DNA of 64,000 bases from Sphingobacterium detergens (lineage in GTDB: Bacteria > Bacteroidota > Bacteroidia > Sphingobacteriales > Sphingobacteriaceae): the NCBI RefSeq assembly GCF_003610355.1, contig NZ_RAPY01000001.1, forward strand, positions 1,116,001-1,180,000, read 5' to 3'. The translations under genes and the position numbers were made by a program. The notes beneath the pieces were generated by a model that was given only the letters and a program-made list of their open reading frames with translations, had not been told where the DNA came from and did no database searches. Shown piece by piece: positions 16,700 to 24,941 of the stretch. The stretch's first letter is position 1. Each line of letters begins with the position of its first letter.

Positions 16700-17050
16700 A
16701 TGATGAGAACAACAATTCAATTTCGTAGTGGTGCGCCGATGACATTTGAAGATGCTTTTATACTACTAAACGAAATAGACCCTATCGGCAATAGTCCAGG
16801 TACGGATAGCGGCATACCCGTACGCAAAGCTCCAAAGGTTCCTGACTTCAAAGAAGTAACACCGGATAACTATTATCCGGAAAGTGCTAACGGTCCCGAT
16901 CCGACAGAGGAAGAGCAACGTGACAGAGATGATCTGGACCATATCGATCCAGAACATGACAAACATCCGCAGAAACCGGATCATGAAGAAGAGGATATCT
17001 ATACGCCCGATACTGACCAGGAGGAGGATGTGGAGGAAAAAGGCTTATAA
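16700..17050 (+). CDS. Hypothetical acidic, probably disordered protein
   Basis: This 116-residue protein has a short folded-looking start (MMRTTIQFRSGAPMTFEDAF) and a highly acidic, proline-rich tail dominated by Asp, Glu and His, for example EEEQRDRDDLDHIDPEHD and HEEEDIYTPDTDQEED. I recognise no family. AAGGA lies directly before the paired ATGs at 16700/16703. It is followed 23 bases later by the DUF7218 gene in the same direction, so the two are probably co-transcribed. The tail could bind metal or basic partners, which is speculation. Confidence 0.6.
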   Translation: MMRTTIQFRSGAPMTFEDAFILLNEIDPIGNSPGTDSGIPVRKAPKVPDFKEVTPDNYYPESANGPDPTEEEQRDRDDLDHIDPEHDKHPQKPDHEEEDIYTPDTDQEEDVEEKGL

Positions 17051-17073
17051 TCAAAGATTAAAAATAAAACGAT

Positions 17074-17319
17074 ATGACTAAAAATCATGGCAAACAGATC
17101 AAAGATGATGCGAAATACGAAGCTTTACGTCGTGAAGGTTACAGTAAGGAAAAATCCGCTCGTATAGCCAATACGCCTGATTCTGGAAAAAAAGGTGGAA
17201 AAAGCGCTGATTTGGATGAAAGAAGTAAAGCAGAATTACTTACGGAAGCAAAGAAAATCGGGATAAAAGGCCGCCATAAAATGACTAAGGAAAACCTAAT
17301 CAAGGCGATTCGTTCATAA
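17074..17319 (+). CDS. DUF7218 / Rho termination factor N-domain-like protein
   Basis: This 81-residue basic protein starts with the conserved block KNHGKQIKDDAKYEALRREG and EKSARIANTP, seen in small DUF7218-type proteins. It ends in a SAP-like/Rho-N helix-extended-loop-helix motif (SKAELLTEAKKIGIKGRHKM and TKENLIKAIRS). Rho-N domains bind nucleic acids, so a DNA- or RNA-binding stress protein is plausible. It is probably in an operon with the acidic protein upstream, which has the opposite charge. A terminator follows directly. Confidence 0.8.
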   Translation: MTKNHGKQIKDDAKYEALRREGYSKEKSARIANTPDSGKKGGKSADLDERSKAELLTEAKKIGIKGRHKMTKENLIKAIRS

Positions 17320-17322
17320 TCA

Positions 17323-17350
17323 AAAAACTCCCTTCGTAAAGGGAGTTTTT
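17323..17350. terminator. Terminator after DUF7218 gene
   Basis: AAAAACTCCCTT (17323-17334) pairs with AAGGGAGTTTTT (17339-17350) over CGTA. Flanking A and T runs make it usable from both strands, and the lipoprotein gene at 17386 converges on it. Confidence 0.88.
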
Positions 17351-17385
17351 TATTAACAGTTTCTATAGACGCGCTGATAACATGT

Positions 17386-17631
17386 CTAATGTTTGACATC
17401 CGTTGAACTATCCTTTTGTGTGGAGTCCAGTAAGGTCGTATCCTTCTGCATACTCATCTTTTGCTGCTCACTCAAGTTGTACCTTGTTTCATCGGCATCA
17501 CTCGGGGCAATATTATCCGATTGTCCGCTTCCCTCCTTATTATTTTTGGAGGAATTTTTACAGGAAAACAAGGTCGTACCACATAATAGTACAATAGCAA
17601 TCATAGGTATTAATTTCTTTAATTCTTTCAT
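17386..17631 (-). CDS. Small putative lipoprotein
   Basis: This 81-residue protein has a lipoprotein signal peptide: MKELKKLIPMIAIVLLCG, then lipobox LFSC with the acylated cysteine near residue 24. The mature part is short, Ser/Asp/Lys-rich and probably disordered, ending in TTLLDSTQKDSSTDVKH. The ATG at 17631 is chosen over an upstream start because the signal peptide begins there. Function is unknown. Similar small Bacteroidota lipoproteins often sit next to stress genes. Confidence 0.65.
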   Translation of the reverse strand: MKELKKLIPMIAIVLLCGTTLFSCKNSSKNNKEGSGQSDNIAPSDADETRYNLSEQQKMSMQKDTTLLDSTQKDSSTDVKH

Positions 17632-17900
17632 ATGTAATTTTTTTTGTTTGCTAATCTTTATTAAAATAACCCTGTTCAAGAATCTTTAGTTCAATAAAAA
17701 ATGAAAAACTGTTCCAATTGGCTACAAAGGCAGACAGTTTACGCGATTAAATTTTCATTATCAAGCCCCGTAATTAGGACATTTTTTAAGGGAATAAATA
17801 CCCTATTGACCTGCAAAAAAAAGTTTGGGCAGACAGTCATTAAGGCTTTATTTTTCGAATAAACTAGCCTCTATTGTAGCGTTTCAGCTACAAGGTGTCA

Positions 17901-17920
17901 AAATACGGTTATACGTATTT
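17901..17920. promoter_or_regulatory. AAATACG/CGTATTT inverted repeat
   Basis: AAATACG (17901-17907) and CGTATTT (17914-17920) flank six bases. The half-site is the same as in the palindromes at 15736, 18921 and 29281. It lies 113 bases before the sigma factor gene. It is a candidate operator; the binding protein is unknown. Confidence 0.4.
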
Positions 17921-17971
17921 CCCGCAGTTAGCTGTTTAAACAAAGATTAACAGCTCAATTTCAGTAAAAAT

Positions 17972-17995
17972 TAGCACTCTAATTGCACCAACCTT
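17972..17995 (+). promoter_or_regulatory. Conserved box upstream of sigma factor gene A
   Basis: TAGCACTCTAATTGCACC followed by AACCTT matches 29504-29527, upstream of the paralogous sigma gene, at all but a few positions, while flanking sequence differs. It ends 37 bases before the ATG. It is probably a shared promoter or operator, perhaps an autoregulated sigma promoter with the AAC as its -35 core (inference). Confidence 0.45.
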
Positions 17996-18032
17996 TCAAG
18001 AAAATCAATCATTTTAATAAACGAAAGATATC

Positions 18033-18533
18033 ATGAACAATCCCAATTTAAACTTGCTGGTCGAAGAAAAAAGAAGCTTATTAAAACATTTCGCAGGAAA
18101 ATTCACTACCGATCCTGACGAAAAGGAGGACTTGATTCAGGAAACACTTATTCGCGCATTGAAGTCGATCGATGACTTTATTAAGCATCCCAAATTAATG
18201 TCCTGGCTATACGTGATCATGAAGAATGTTTACATTAATCAGTATCGCAAAGCCAAGCGAACGAACGAAATTCATGAAACCTACATTGGCCTCGAGGCTT
18301 ACAATACAACTGAATCGAATAAAGGTGAAAACAAGTTCGTATCAGACGATATCGAAAAGGCGATGTGTAACCTTTCGGAGGAAAATTACCAAATCTTCCA
18401 GTTATTCTTGGAAGGTTATAAATATCATGAAATTGCCTCCTATTTTGGGATGCCAGAAGGAACAATAAAGACGAGAATACATATGACACGCAAGAAATTA
18501 CAAAAGCAGCTAAAAGTATATCAACTTAAATAA
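18033..18533 (+). CDS. ECF-like sigma-70 family factor (paralogue A)
   Basis: This 166-residue protein has sigma region 2 (about residues 14-80; DPDEKEDLIQETLIRALKSI and KLMSWLYVIMKNVYINQYRK) and region 4 with its helix-turn-helix (about 110-160; YKYHEIASYFGMPEGTIKTR). It is the size of ECF sigma factors, and the region 2 wording resembles EcfG-like general stress factors. No anti-sigma gene is adjacent: the next gene is a 63-aa unknown. A close paralogue lies at 29558 with a similar upstream box, which suggests a common control signal. It probably directs the stress-type genes around it (inference). Confidence 0.88.
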   Translation: MNNPNLNLLVEEKRSLLKHFAGKFTTDPDEKEDLIQETLIRALKSIDDFIKHPKLMSWLYVIMKNVYINQYRKAKRTNEIHETYIGLEAYNTTESNKGENKFVSDDIEKAMCNLSEENYQIFQLFLEGYKYHEIASYFGMPEGTIKTRIHMTRKKLQKQLKVYQLK

Positions 18534-18610
18534 AACCAAATATCATTTTTGCTGTTAACATAGCATAAGTCCTGTATAAAGATTTGTCAGTACACTAAAA
18601 AAATAGCCAT

Positions 18611-18802
18611 ATGAATCCTAAAATCAATAAATTCGATCAGCACTATATGTCGGTTTTGCTGATTATTTGTGGTGGTCCTATCGGAAAGGGAAATAATAAG
18701 ACAATCGTTCTGTCAGCTACAACCACTCCAACAAATAAAAAACAAACTAAGGAGAATATTGAAGAGGAAAAGAAACCTGCTTCTTTAAATAAAACAAAGT
18801 AA
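18611..18802 (+). CDS. Small hypothetical protein, 63 aa
   Basis: This unrecognised 63-residue frame starts with ATG 78 bases after the sigma factor and ends just before a good terminator, which supports it being expressed. It has a short hydrophobic stretch (MSVLLIICGGPIG) and a Lys/Glu/Thr-rich tail (KKQTKENIEEEKKPASLNK). Its place directly after a sigma gene raises the possibility of a regulator of that factor, but there is no sequence similarity to known anti-sigma or NepR proteins that I can see. Confidence 0.4.
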   Translation: MNPKINKFDQHYMSVLLIICGGPIGKGNNKTIVLSATTTPTNKKQTKENIEEEKKPASLNKTK

Positions 18803-18815
18803 AATACATACAAAT

Positions 18816-18851
18816 AAAGAGATCACTTTAACTGAATAAAGTGATCTCTTT
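18816..18851 (+). terminator. Terminator after sigma factor A transcript
   Basis: AAAGAGATCACTTTA (18816-18830) pairs with TAAAGTGATCTCTTT (18837-18851) over a six-base loop and runs into more T residues, a strong intrinsic terminator. Confidence 0.9.
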
Positions 18852-18920
18852 TTTGTCTGTGCAATACCCCAACCGACTGATAGATCTTAGCTCCGCATTT
18901 TACCCATTAATTAACAGGGT

Positions 18921-18938
18921 AGAAATACGCGTACTTCT
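18921..18938. promoter_or_regulatory. AGAAaTACGCGTAcTTCT palindrome
   Basis: An 18-base near-perfect palindrome (only one symmetric pair mismatched) lies 76 bases before the PA2169-type gene. It includes AAATACG, the half-site found in the other stress-region palindromes. It may be an operator for the gene at 19014 (inference). Confidence 0.35.
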
Positions 18939-19013
18939 TTTTTTCTCAACGGAACAGTTCCTGAATCAGTTCTTAGATTGAGAAATAATTTAATCACATA
19001 AAAATCATACGAC

Positions 19014-19481
19014 ATGGAAACGATAACAATCAATGATAGTACATTAATCAATGACTTGATACAAATCAATAATGATCGTATTGCCGGGTATAAAAAAGCA
19101 ATTGAAATCGCAACACGACTCCATATCGATAGCTTAAATGACATCTTTGTTGAATACATGAGTCAATCCGAGCTATTTATTGAGGAGCTCAAACCGTATT
19201 TAGAGCAACAAGCTAAGGCGGCTACTGATGGTACAATGGTCAGTGGAAAACTCTTTAGGATATGGATGGATATCAAATCTGTCATTTCAGGAAACGACGA
19301 AAAAAGTCTATTATCAAGTTGTGAACAAGGCGAAGATGCTTTTAAGAAGACCTATAAAGATGTTGTTGACAATCAAGATTGGGAAATTACACACGATCTT
19401 TTACTTCTGATTGAAAAACAGCTCGCCATACAACTTGAAGCGCATGGATACATCAAAACATTACGGGATAATGCATCTTAA
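19014..19481 (+). CDS. PA2169-family four-helix-bundle protein (DUF2383)
   Basis: This 155-residue helical protein matches the ferritin-like DUF2383/PA2169 family. It starts with the paired helices LINDLIQINNDRIAGYKKAI and HIDSLNDIFVEYMSQSELFI. The conserved GTMVSGKLFRIWMDIKS block lies in the middle, followed by SCEQGEDAFKKTYKDV. It is cytosolic with no signal peptide. Family members are widespread in stress regulons and often sit near CsbD genes, but their biochemical role is not known. It is transcribed alone after a palindromic upstream site. Confidence 0.88.
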   Translation: METITINDSTLINDLIQINNDRIAGYKKAIEIATRLHIDSLNDIFVEYMSQSELFIEELKPYLEQQAKAATDGTMVSGKLFRIWMDIKSVISGNDEKSLLSSCEQGEDAFKKTYKDVVDNQDWEITHDLLLLIEKQLAIQLEAHGYIKTLRDNAS

Positions 19482-19582
19482 TTAATCTTGCTTTTATCCG
19501 AAGACCTAAGATCCTTATTATCTCAACAAATGAGGATCTTTGTATTAAAATACAGCATAATTAAGCTCCATAAACTACCTGT

Positions 19583-20548
19583 ATGAAGATAATAAATACC
19601 AAAGGATACACAAGACGTAAAGTTAAACAAAACTTTAAATACTTTGATGACTCAGGTAAGGCGATTACCGATACAAAGGTATTGGACAGAATAAATCATT
19701 TGGTTATTCCGCCAAATTGGAAAGCTGTTTGGATTTCAAAAAATGCGGGGAGTGATCTACAAGCTTATGGTTTTGACCGGAAGGACCGTAAACAATACAT
19801 CTATCATCGTAAATTTGTTCAGCAAAAACAAACAGAGAAATTTAGGCATATTCTTTATATGGGACAGTATCTGCAAGATCTCAGAAAAATAACCTCCCGA
19901 CATTTGAAACATCAGGACTGGGATATGGAAAAACTATGTGCAATTGCCTTTAAGATAATGGATAGTACACTTGTACGGATTGGAAACAAGCGCTATACGT
20001 TAGAAAACAAGTCTTATGGGCTCAGTACACTCGAAAAAAGACATGTAAAAATAACCGACAATACAATCATCTTAGCCTATAAGGGTAAAAAGGGTGTCTT
20101 TCAGGAAAAATCCTGGAAAGACAAGCAGCAAGCGAAATTACTGAGCGAACTACTCCAGTTTAAAGGGAAAAGGCTTTTTCAGCTTGATAAAACATCTTGT
20201 GAAAGTAGATTTTGCGGTCGCATATTCAATGCTTATCTACGGGATCATTGTCCCGGCCAGATCAGCTGTAAAGATATCCGTATTTGGGGCGCCAGCCGCG
20301 AAGCGTTTAACCTTTTATCCCAAACAAACCAAGGGGATGATTTAAATACACGAAAAAAACAGCTGAATGGGGTTATAAAGACAGTCGCTAAGCAGCTGGG
20401 CAATACCAAAACAGTTTCTGAAAATTATTATATCCATCCAGCTATACAGATGACATTTATGGAAGGAAGATTTCCATTTATCAAGGAAAAATTGACGCTT
20501 AGCAAGCTAGAAAACAAACTGTTTCGTTTTCTGTTAAAATATAGCTAA
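19583..20548 (+). CDS. DNA topoisomerase IB (poxvirus-like)
   Basis: This 321-residue type IB topoisomerase relaxes supercoils through a 3'-phosphotyrosine intermediate. Expected active-site residues are R132 (VRIGNKRY), K169 (YKGKKG), R233 (DIRIWGAS), N274 in LGNT at the position of the usual histidine, and Y283 (NYYIHPAI). The histidine-to-asparagine change is normal in bacterial members. The N-terminal INHLVIPPNWKAVWIS and YGFDRKDRKQYIYH are family-typical. It is a non-essential accessory enzyme in bacteria, often found with stress genes. The gene stands alone and converges with the FAD oxidoreductase four bases later. Confidence 0.93.
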   Translation: MKIINTKGYTRRKVKQNFKYFDDSGKAITDTKVLDRINHLVIPPNWKAVWISKNAGSDLQAYGFDRKDRKQYIYHRKFVQQKQTEKFRHILYMGQYLQDLRKITSRHLKHQDWDMEKLCAIAFKIMDSTLVRIGNKRYTLENKSYGLSTLEKRHVKITDNTIILAYKGKKGVFQEKSWKDKQQAKLLSELLQFKGKRLFQLDKTSCESRFCGRIFNAYLRDHCPGQISCKDIRIWGASREAFNLLSQTNQGDDLNTRKKQLNGVIKTVAKQLGNTKTVSENYYIHPAIQMTFMEGRFPFIKEKLTLSKLENKLFRFLLKYS

Positions 20549-20552
20549 TTCG

Positions 20553-21755
20553 CTATCGTCCAAACTTAAACCATTCGGACAGGGGGTGCTTTCTATTTTC
20601 TAACCAAAAGGCCACCATTTCCATTGCAGTGACCGAAAATGTAATCCCATTACCACCAAAACCACAGACAAAATAACTATTTTTAAACGCCTTATGTTCA
20701 CCAATATACGGCAGACCATCCTTGGTTACCCCAAAAGTTCCAGCCCAGGTAAAATCTGTTAAAAAAGGTTTATTGAAGATCTTCTGGAAAGACTTTCCTA
20801 ACTTATCCGACTTTTTGGCAATTAAGGCATCTCGCTTCTGTGGATCGCGAAACTCCTCATCCTCCCCCCCGATCAAAAATCGACCGTCATCGGTCGTACG
20901 CATATAGAGGTAAGGGTCGGAAGTGTTCCAGATCAATACGTCTTTGTACTGTTGATACAATGAAGAGTCCACTTCGGAGACAATCGCGAAGGTACTTAAC
21001 AAGTCCACAAACTTCTCAGGAATAACCGAAACAGTCTCATAGCCCGTGCAATATATAATTTTTTTTGTGCGGATCATTGCACCTGTAGATACTGTAGCCA
21101 CAGTGCTCTGCCCATTGCTTTTAACAGAGACAAGTTCCGTCTTATCAAATACCTCCAATCCCGCTTTTACATTATAAACCAATAGTTCATGGGTAAAACA
21201 AAAAGCATCCATACTAGCGCCCTGTCCGGAAAGTATCCCACCATACGCATTCGCTAGCCCATATTGCGCTTGAATTTCGTCCGCAGATAGCCAGTTGACG
21301 GCAAATCCTGCAGATTCCCGCGCATTAAATTCCTGTTTTAGCCATGGAATATCCTTTTTACGTGCGGCATAATATAAGGATTCCTTTGCGCGAAAACCGG
21401 CTTTAGATTTGATTTTCCGTGTAAGTAAACCAATGTCATCTATTGCTTTGCTACAGGCCTTATAACTAGCAATAGCGCCCTCTTCACCGATTAGTTTCTT
21501 TAATTCATAGAGCGGTGTATCAATCTCATATTGCAACATGGACGTTGTTGCTGCTGAGCTTCCATTAGCGATCTCGCGTTTATCAATAAGCACACAGTTC
21601 TTCCCCATCGCCATACATTGATGTGCAATGAGGGCGCCAGTGATTCCACCGCCAACAATTAAAATATCGCAGGTTTTGTCCTGATGCAGGGAGGGATAAG
21701 TCGCCAAAAGCCCATTTTTTATCAACCAAAAAGGTTCATTAGATTTTAAATCCAT
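20553..21755 (-). CDS. FAD-dependent oxidoreductase (DAO family)
   Basis: This 400-residue protein has an N-terminal dinucleotide-binding motif, ILIVGGGITGALIAHQC, and VLIDKREIANGSSAATTSM, the D-amino-acid-oxidase/GlpO type FAD site. Its C-terminal half ends with GGNGITFSVTAMEM, closing the flavin pocket. It resembles gamma-glutamylputrescine oxidase-like proteins but lacks the C-terminal Rieske domain some relatives carry. The substrate is unknown. The ATG at 21755 is used instead of an in-frame TTG at 21767. Confidence 0.82.
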   Translation of the reverse strand: MDLKSNEPFWLIKNGLLATYPSLHQDKTCDILIVGGGITGALIAHQCMAMGKNCVLIDKREIANGSSAATTSMLQYEIDTPLYELKKLIGEEGAIASYKACSKAIDDIGLLTRKIKSKAGFRAKESLYYAARKKDIPWLKQEFNARESAGFAVNWLSADEIQAQYGLANAYGGILSGQGASMDAFCFTHELLVYNVKAGLEVFDKTELVSVKSNGQSTVATVSTGAMIRTKKIIYCTGYETVSVIPEKFVDLLSTFAIVSEVDSSLYQQYKDVLIWNTSDPYLYMRTTDDGRFLIGGEDEEFRDPQKRDALIAKKSDKLGKSFQKIFNKPFLTDFTWAGTFGVTKDGLPYIGEHKAFKNSYFVCGFGGNGITFSVTAMEMVAFWLENRKHPLSEWFKFGR

Positions 21756-21930
21756 AATAAGTGACAAGCAAATGCCCTAATAACCAAATACGAAAGGAAA
21801 AGTTTGGATTGCTGTTTCCTAAAGTTCCATTTAACATACTCCAACGCGCCATGGTATACCATAGGCACTTCGCAGATTTGCCCTTATCAGAAAAAGATTT
21901 TGTCAATAAATAATTTACAATTGTTCGCAT
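21739..21930 (-). CDS. Possible small protein overlapping the oxidoreductase start
   Basis: This 63-residue frame begins with ATG at 21930 (MRTIVNYLLTKSFSDKGKSA) and runs 17 bases into the following oxidoreductase gene. Its C-terminal part is aromatic and basic (KCLWYTMARWSMLNGTLGN). It fills most of the gap between two divergent genes and would allow translational coupling. No family is recognised and it may be a chance frame. Confidence 0.35.
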   Translation of the reverse strand: MRTIVNYLLTKSFSDKGKSAKCLWYTMARWSMLNGTLGNSNPNFSFRIWLLGHLLVTYYGFKI

Positions 21931-21971
21931 CAAACTAAATTGAATCGAATAATGTTCTTTATCAAAAAGGC

Positions 21972-22589
21972 ATGAAAAATATTATTCCTGAACAAAAAGA
22001 AGGAAGAAAACTGGATTGCTTCGAATCCATTGATTTTGAGAGTACCACAATGGCTGACCTGGCCTTTGATTCCGCATGTTCTAGTCTCTCTAATGTCAAT
22101 CACTGGTATGAGCTAGCCACAATTCCAGCGACGACTTTTCAATTAACGAACAGTGTTGGGCTGCCTATTGACCGTCCATTGGCGCTACATGACTATATTA
22201 GGCTGAATATCCCTGGTCCCGGCCTTCCCAGCAGTGCTGGATATGACTGGGTCAATGTCGTTAATATCATCCAGGATTCAACGGCCGAATATAAACTATA
22301 TGCCTTAACCCTAAAACCTTGCCCAGACCCACAACATCCGGAAAATAAAGATACAGCCCACTTTTTTGAAGGGATCTCCTCCTCTACCTTTCTCGTAGAA
22401 CAACGACGCAACAGCATTTTAATTCAGTATGCGGGACGAAACGAGATTATCAACGTGGAAAACCATAGCCTTGGGGACAATATCAGAAACTTAATCATTG
22501 GGATGGCTGCTAAAATAGGTGCATCCTATCCGCAGTGGAAACTGCTTGTCAAAGGTCTTGCAAACCATATCCGCAGGGAACAGAAATAA
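21972..22589 (+). CDS. Conserved hypothetical protein, 205 aa
   Basis: This soluble 205-residue protein has no signal peptide or membrane segment. Distinct blocks are LSNVNHWYELATIP, LHDYIRLNIPGPGLPSSAGY, DWVNVVNIIQ and the acidic HFFEGISSSTFLVEQRR, giving a beta-rich middle and a helical end. The IPGPG motif followed by YDWV looks conserved in Bacteroidota hypotheticals, but I cannot name a function. It is transcribed in the same direction as the phytochrome-like kinase 170 bases downstream, so a functional link is possible. Confidence 0.7.
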   Translation: MKNIIPEQKEGRKLDCFESIDFESTTMADLAFDSACSSLSNVNHWYELATIPATTFQLTNSVGLPIDRPLALHDYIRLNIPGPGLPSSAGYDWVNVVNIIQDSTAEYKLYALTLKPCPDPQHPENKDTAHFFEGISSSTFLVEQRRNSILIQYAGRNEIINVENHSLGDNIRNLIIGMAAKIGASYPQWKLLVKGLANHIRREQK

Positions 22590-22759
22590 AGCGAACATAG
22601 CGGACGAAGGAAAAATACAATATATTTCCTTTAAGGCTAGTAATTTCAAATACCGAAATGCATCTGGTGAGAATATCCTATTTGATATAAATCACCATTC
22701 AAATTGTGTTAATTTTTTCGTATATTTAGGCTATATCATAAGGAGTTTTTGGGTTACGT

Positions 22760-24934
22760 ATGAATACTGCTTTTCAATCTAACAATCAAAATACGATCAA
22801 TCTTCAGCATTTTGGTAGTCTTGTTGTTTTGGATGAACAATTTACTATTGTGGCTTTGAGTGAGTTTGCAGCTGAAAAAGCTGCCCTTTCTACTTCCGCA
22901 CTATTGGGGACAAACTTTTTTGAAAGTTTTGCTGTAGCCTTTGGTGATACTATTCAAAAAATAGCGACTGCCTTGAGTGAGTTGCGGGAAAATGGACAAT
23001 CACGTCATATTCTACCTATTAAGATATTCCAAGAACGTGTCTATTTTAAACTTAAAATATACCAAGGCCATTTTTATATTGAATGGGAGCAACAGCACAA
23101 AAAATATATATCCGCAAGAAAGATAAACGAATTCAACTTCTTACTTGACACCATCCAACCTAATAACTGGGACCGGGTCTGTTTGGCCATCAATAAATTA
23201 TTGAATTACGATCGTGTTTTTGTTCTTCAGGTTCAAGAAACGGGATATAGTGAAGTGATTGCCGAACATACTTCTGATGGCAAACCTTATTTTAGAGGGA
23301 AAGAATTTTCTAAAGATTTCATGCCCAAAGAGGCGATGGAATATTATAGTAACTATTCGTATCGTTATATCCCCAATGTTAAGAAAAATGACCAGAATTT
23401 TGTTTATATAGAGGACAGCATTGATACGCTTTCCAGTTTGCTCTGCCCACTCCCCCATCTCCATCGTCTTTTTCTGGAAAAGATCAATGTCCAAAGTGCC
23501 TTATTTTTCCGTATTTGTATAGATGACGAATTTTGGGGGCTGGTTGTAGCGCAGCATGCAGAAGAAAAAGTGATAGATCTGCAACAACGGAAGCTTTGTA
23601 CTTTTGCTATTCAAGCCGCTACCAACAAATATGAAAGCCATGTTAAACAAAATCTACTTGAAAGAACAGAACTCCTTAATAGCGCAGAAGTAGAACTAAA
23701 AAAAAGCCTATCTGAGAATAAAATGGTCAATTGTGCTTTGGTTCAGCATATAGATACCCTCATGCAATTGGTCAATGCGGACGGCCTGTCTATATTTAAT
23801 CAGGGCGATGTATTTAACCATGGGCATACACCACATAAAACGCTGTTTTATGAAATCATTCAATTCCTGCAAACGCATAGTGATAAAGCTTTATTCAAGG
23901 ATTACAATTTTACATTAAATCATCAGAATCATTTTAAAGAAAAATTGAATTTTGCAGGTCTGATGTACCTCAAGGTCGGCATAGAAAGTGATTATTACCT
24001 TGTATGGTTCAGAAAAGCAAGCCAAAGTCGTGTCATGCAAATCCGGCAGGATCAAAAACACCGTCGAAAGCCGGATTATTTGGAGCTCTGGGAGGATGTT
24101 CGTTATGATGTAGCAAAGCCATGGAACGATGCTGAAATCAATTTTGTGCTACGATTGAACCAGATTATCAAAGAATCTATATTTAGAAAGCTCAGAGAAA
24201 GACAGTTACTCAACGAAGAACTGTTGAGCCTGAACAATGAATTAGAAATGTTTACTTATACCCTATCGCACGATCTGAAAAACCCCTTGTCAATCTTAAA
24301 AATGGGTATACAATTTCTGCAGCAGCATTCCGACGATATTGATCTTTCAAAAACGAACAAATGGTATCAAAATTTCAGCAGGAGTGTTTCCAATATCGAA
24401 GACATCATCAACAATATGGTCCAATTGAGTCAACACCGTGCGAGCGTTTTGGACAAAGAACCACTTCCCATGGCTTACACACTGCAGCGTATTTTCCAGG
24501 AAAACAAAACCCTTTATAATACACCTGATTGTCAGTCATATTTTGGGCAATTACTACCGATTTGGGGCGAAAAGAGTGCCGTCTACCAGATCTTTACCAA
24601 TCTTATTGTTAACGCGATCAAATATTCTGCTCAATCGGACAAACCTGCGATTAAAATTGAAAGTACAAATCAGGACGATATGACTTATTATTGCATCAAA
24701 GATAATGGTATAGGCATCCCTGAGGAGCATCTGCCACATATCTATGAAATGTTTTCCCGTGCTGACAACGTCTCGGGTATTCCAGGTACAGGGATCGGAC
24801 TATCGCTTGTTAAACGCGTCATGGAACGTTTGGGAGGTACAATAGAGATCGAATCCACCGTTGGTTTAGGAACAACAGTCCACTTATATTTCCCTATTGT
24901 GGCACCTTTTCCGGATCATATGCTCAATGATTGA
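22760..24934 (+). CDS. Phytochrome-like sensor histidine kinase (PAS-GAF-PHY-HisKA)
   Basis: This 724-residue soluble kinase has the phytochrome layout: a PAS-like start (about residues 15-115), a GAF domain (130-300), a PHY-like region (330-480), then HisKA with the phosphoacceptor H504 in TLSHDLKNPLS and an ATPase domain with DNGIGIP and GTGIGLS. In the GAF domain the pigment-pocket histidine is kept (HRLFLEKINV) and WGLVVAQH matches WGLIACHH of bacteriophytochromes. The Asp-Ile-Pro motif is changed to DFMP and no N-terminal bilin-binding cysteine is visible. It may sense something other than red light. No response regulator is adjacent, so the partner is elsewhere. Confidence 0.85.
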   Translation: MNTAFQSNNQNTINLQHFGSLVVLDEQFTIVALSEFAAEKAALSTSALLGTNFFESFAVAFGDTIQKIATALSELRENGQSRHILPIKIFQERVYFKLKIYQGHFYIEWEQQHKKYISARKINEFNFLLDTIQPNNWDRVCLAINKLLNYDRVFVLQVQETGYSEVIAEHTSDGKPYFRGKEFSKDFMPKEAMEYYSNYSYRYIPNVKKNDQNFVYIEDSIDTLSSLLCPLPHLHRLFLEKINVQSALFFRICIDDEFWGLVVAQHAEEKVIDLQQRKLCTFAIQAATNKYESHVKQNLLERTELLNSAEVELKKSLSENKMVNCALVQHIDTLMQLVNADGLSIFNQGDVFNHGHTPHKTLFYEIIQFLQTHSDKALFKDYNFTLNHQNHFKEKLNFAGLMYLKVGIESDYYLVWFRKASQSRVMQIRQDQKHRRKPDYLELWEDVRYDVAKPWNDAEINFVLRLNQIIKESIFRKLRERQLLNEELLSLNNELEMFTYTLSHDLKNPLSILKMGIQFLQQHSDDIDLSKTNKWYQNFSRSVSNIEDIINNMVQLSQHRASVLDKEPLPMAYTLQRIFQENKTLYNTPDCQSYFGQLLPIWGEKSAVYQIFTNLIVNAIKYSAQSDKPAIKIESTNQDDMTYYCIKDNGIGIPEEHLPHIYEMFSRADNVSGIPGTGIGLSLVKRVMERLGGTIEIESTVGLGTTVHLYFPIVAPFPDHMLND

Positions 24935-24941
24935 TTTACGT

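Larger units (their letters stand above)
17632..18032. other. 401-base gap with palindrome and sigma-gene box
   Basis: No gene is seen. Between the small lipoprotein start and the sigma factor ATG lie an inverted repeat at 17901-17920 and a box at 17972-17995 that recurs before the second sigma gene. Both are listed separately. The remainder is AT-rich without other structure I can support. Confidence 0.6.

Noticed and set aside
20553..21755. FAD oxidoreductase as a Rieske-type gamma-glutamylputrescine oxidase
   Set aside because: No C-terminal Rieske cysteine/histidine pairs are seen and the protein ends at the flavin domain.
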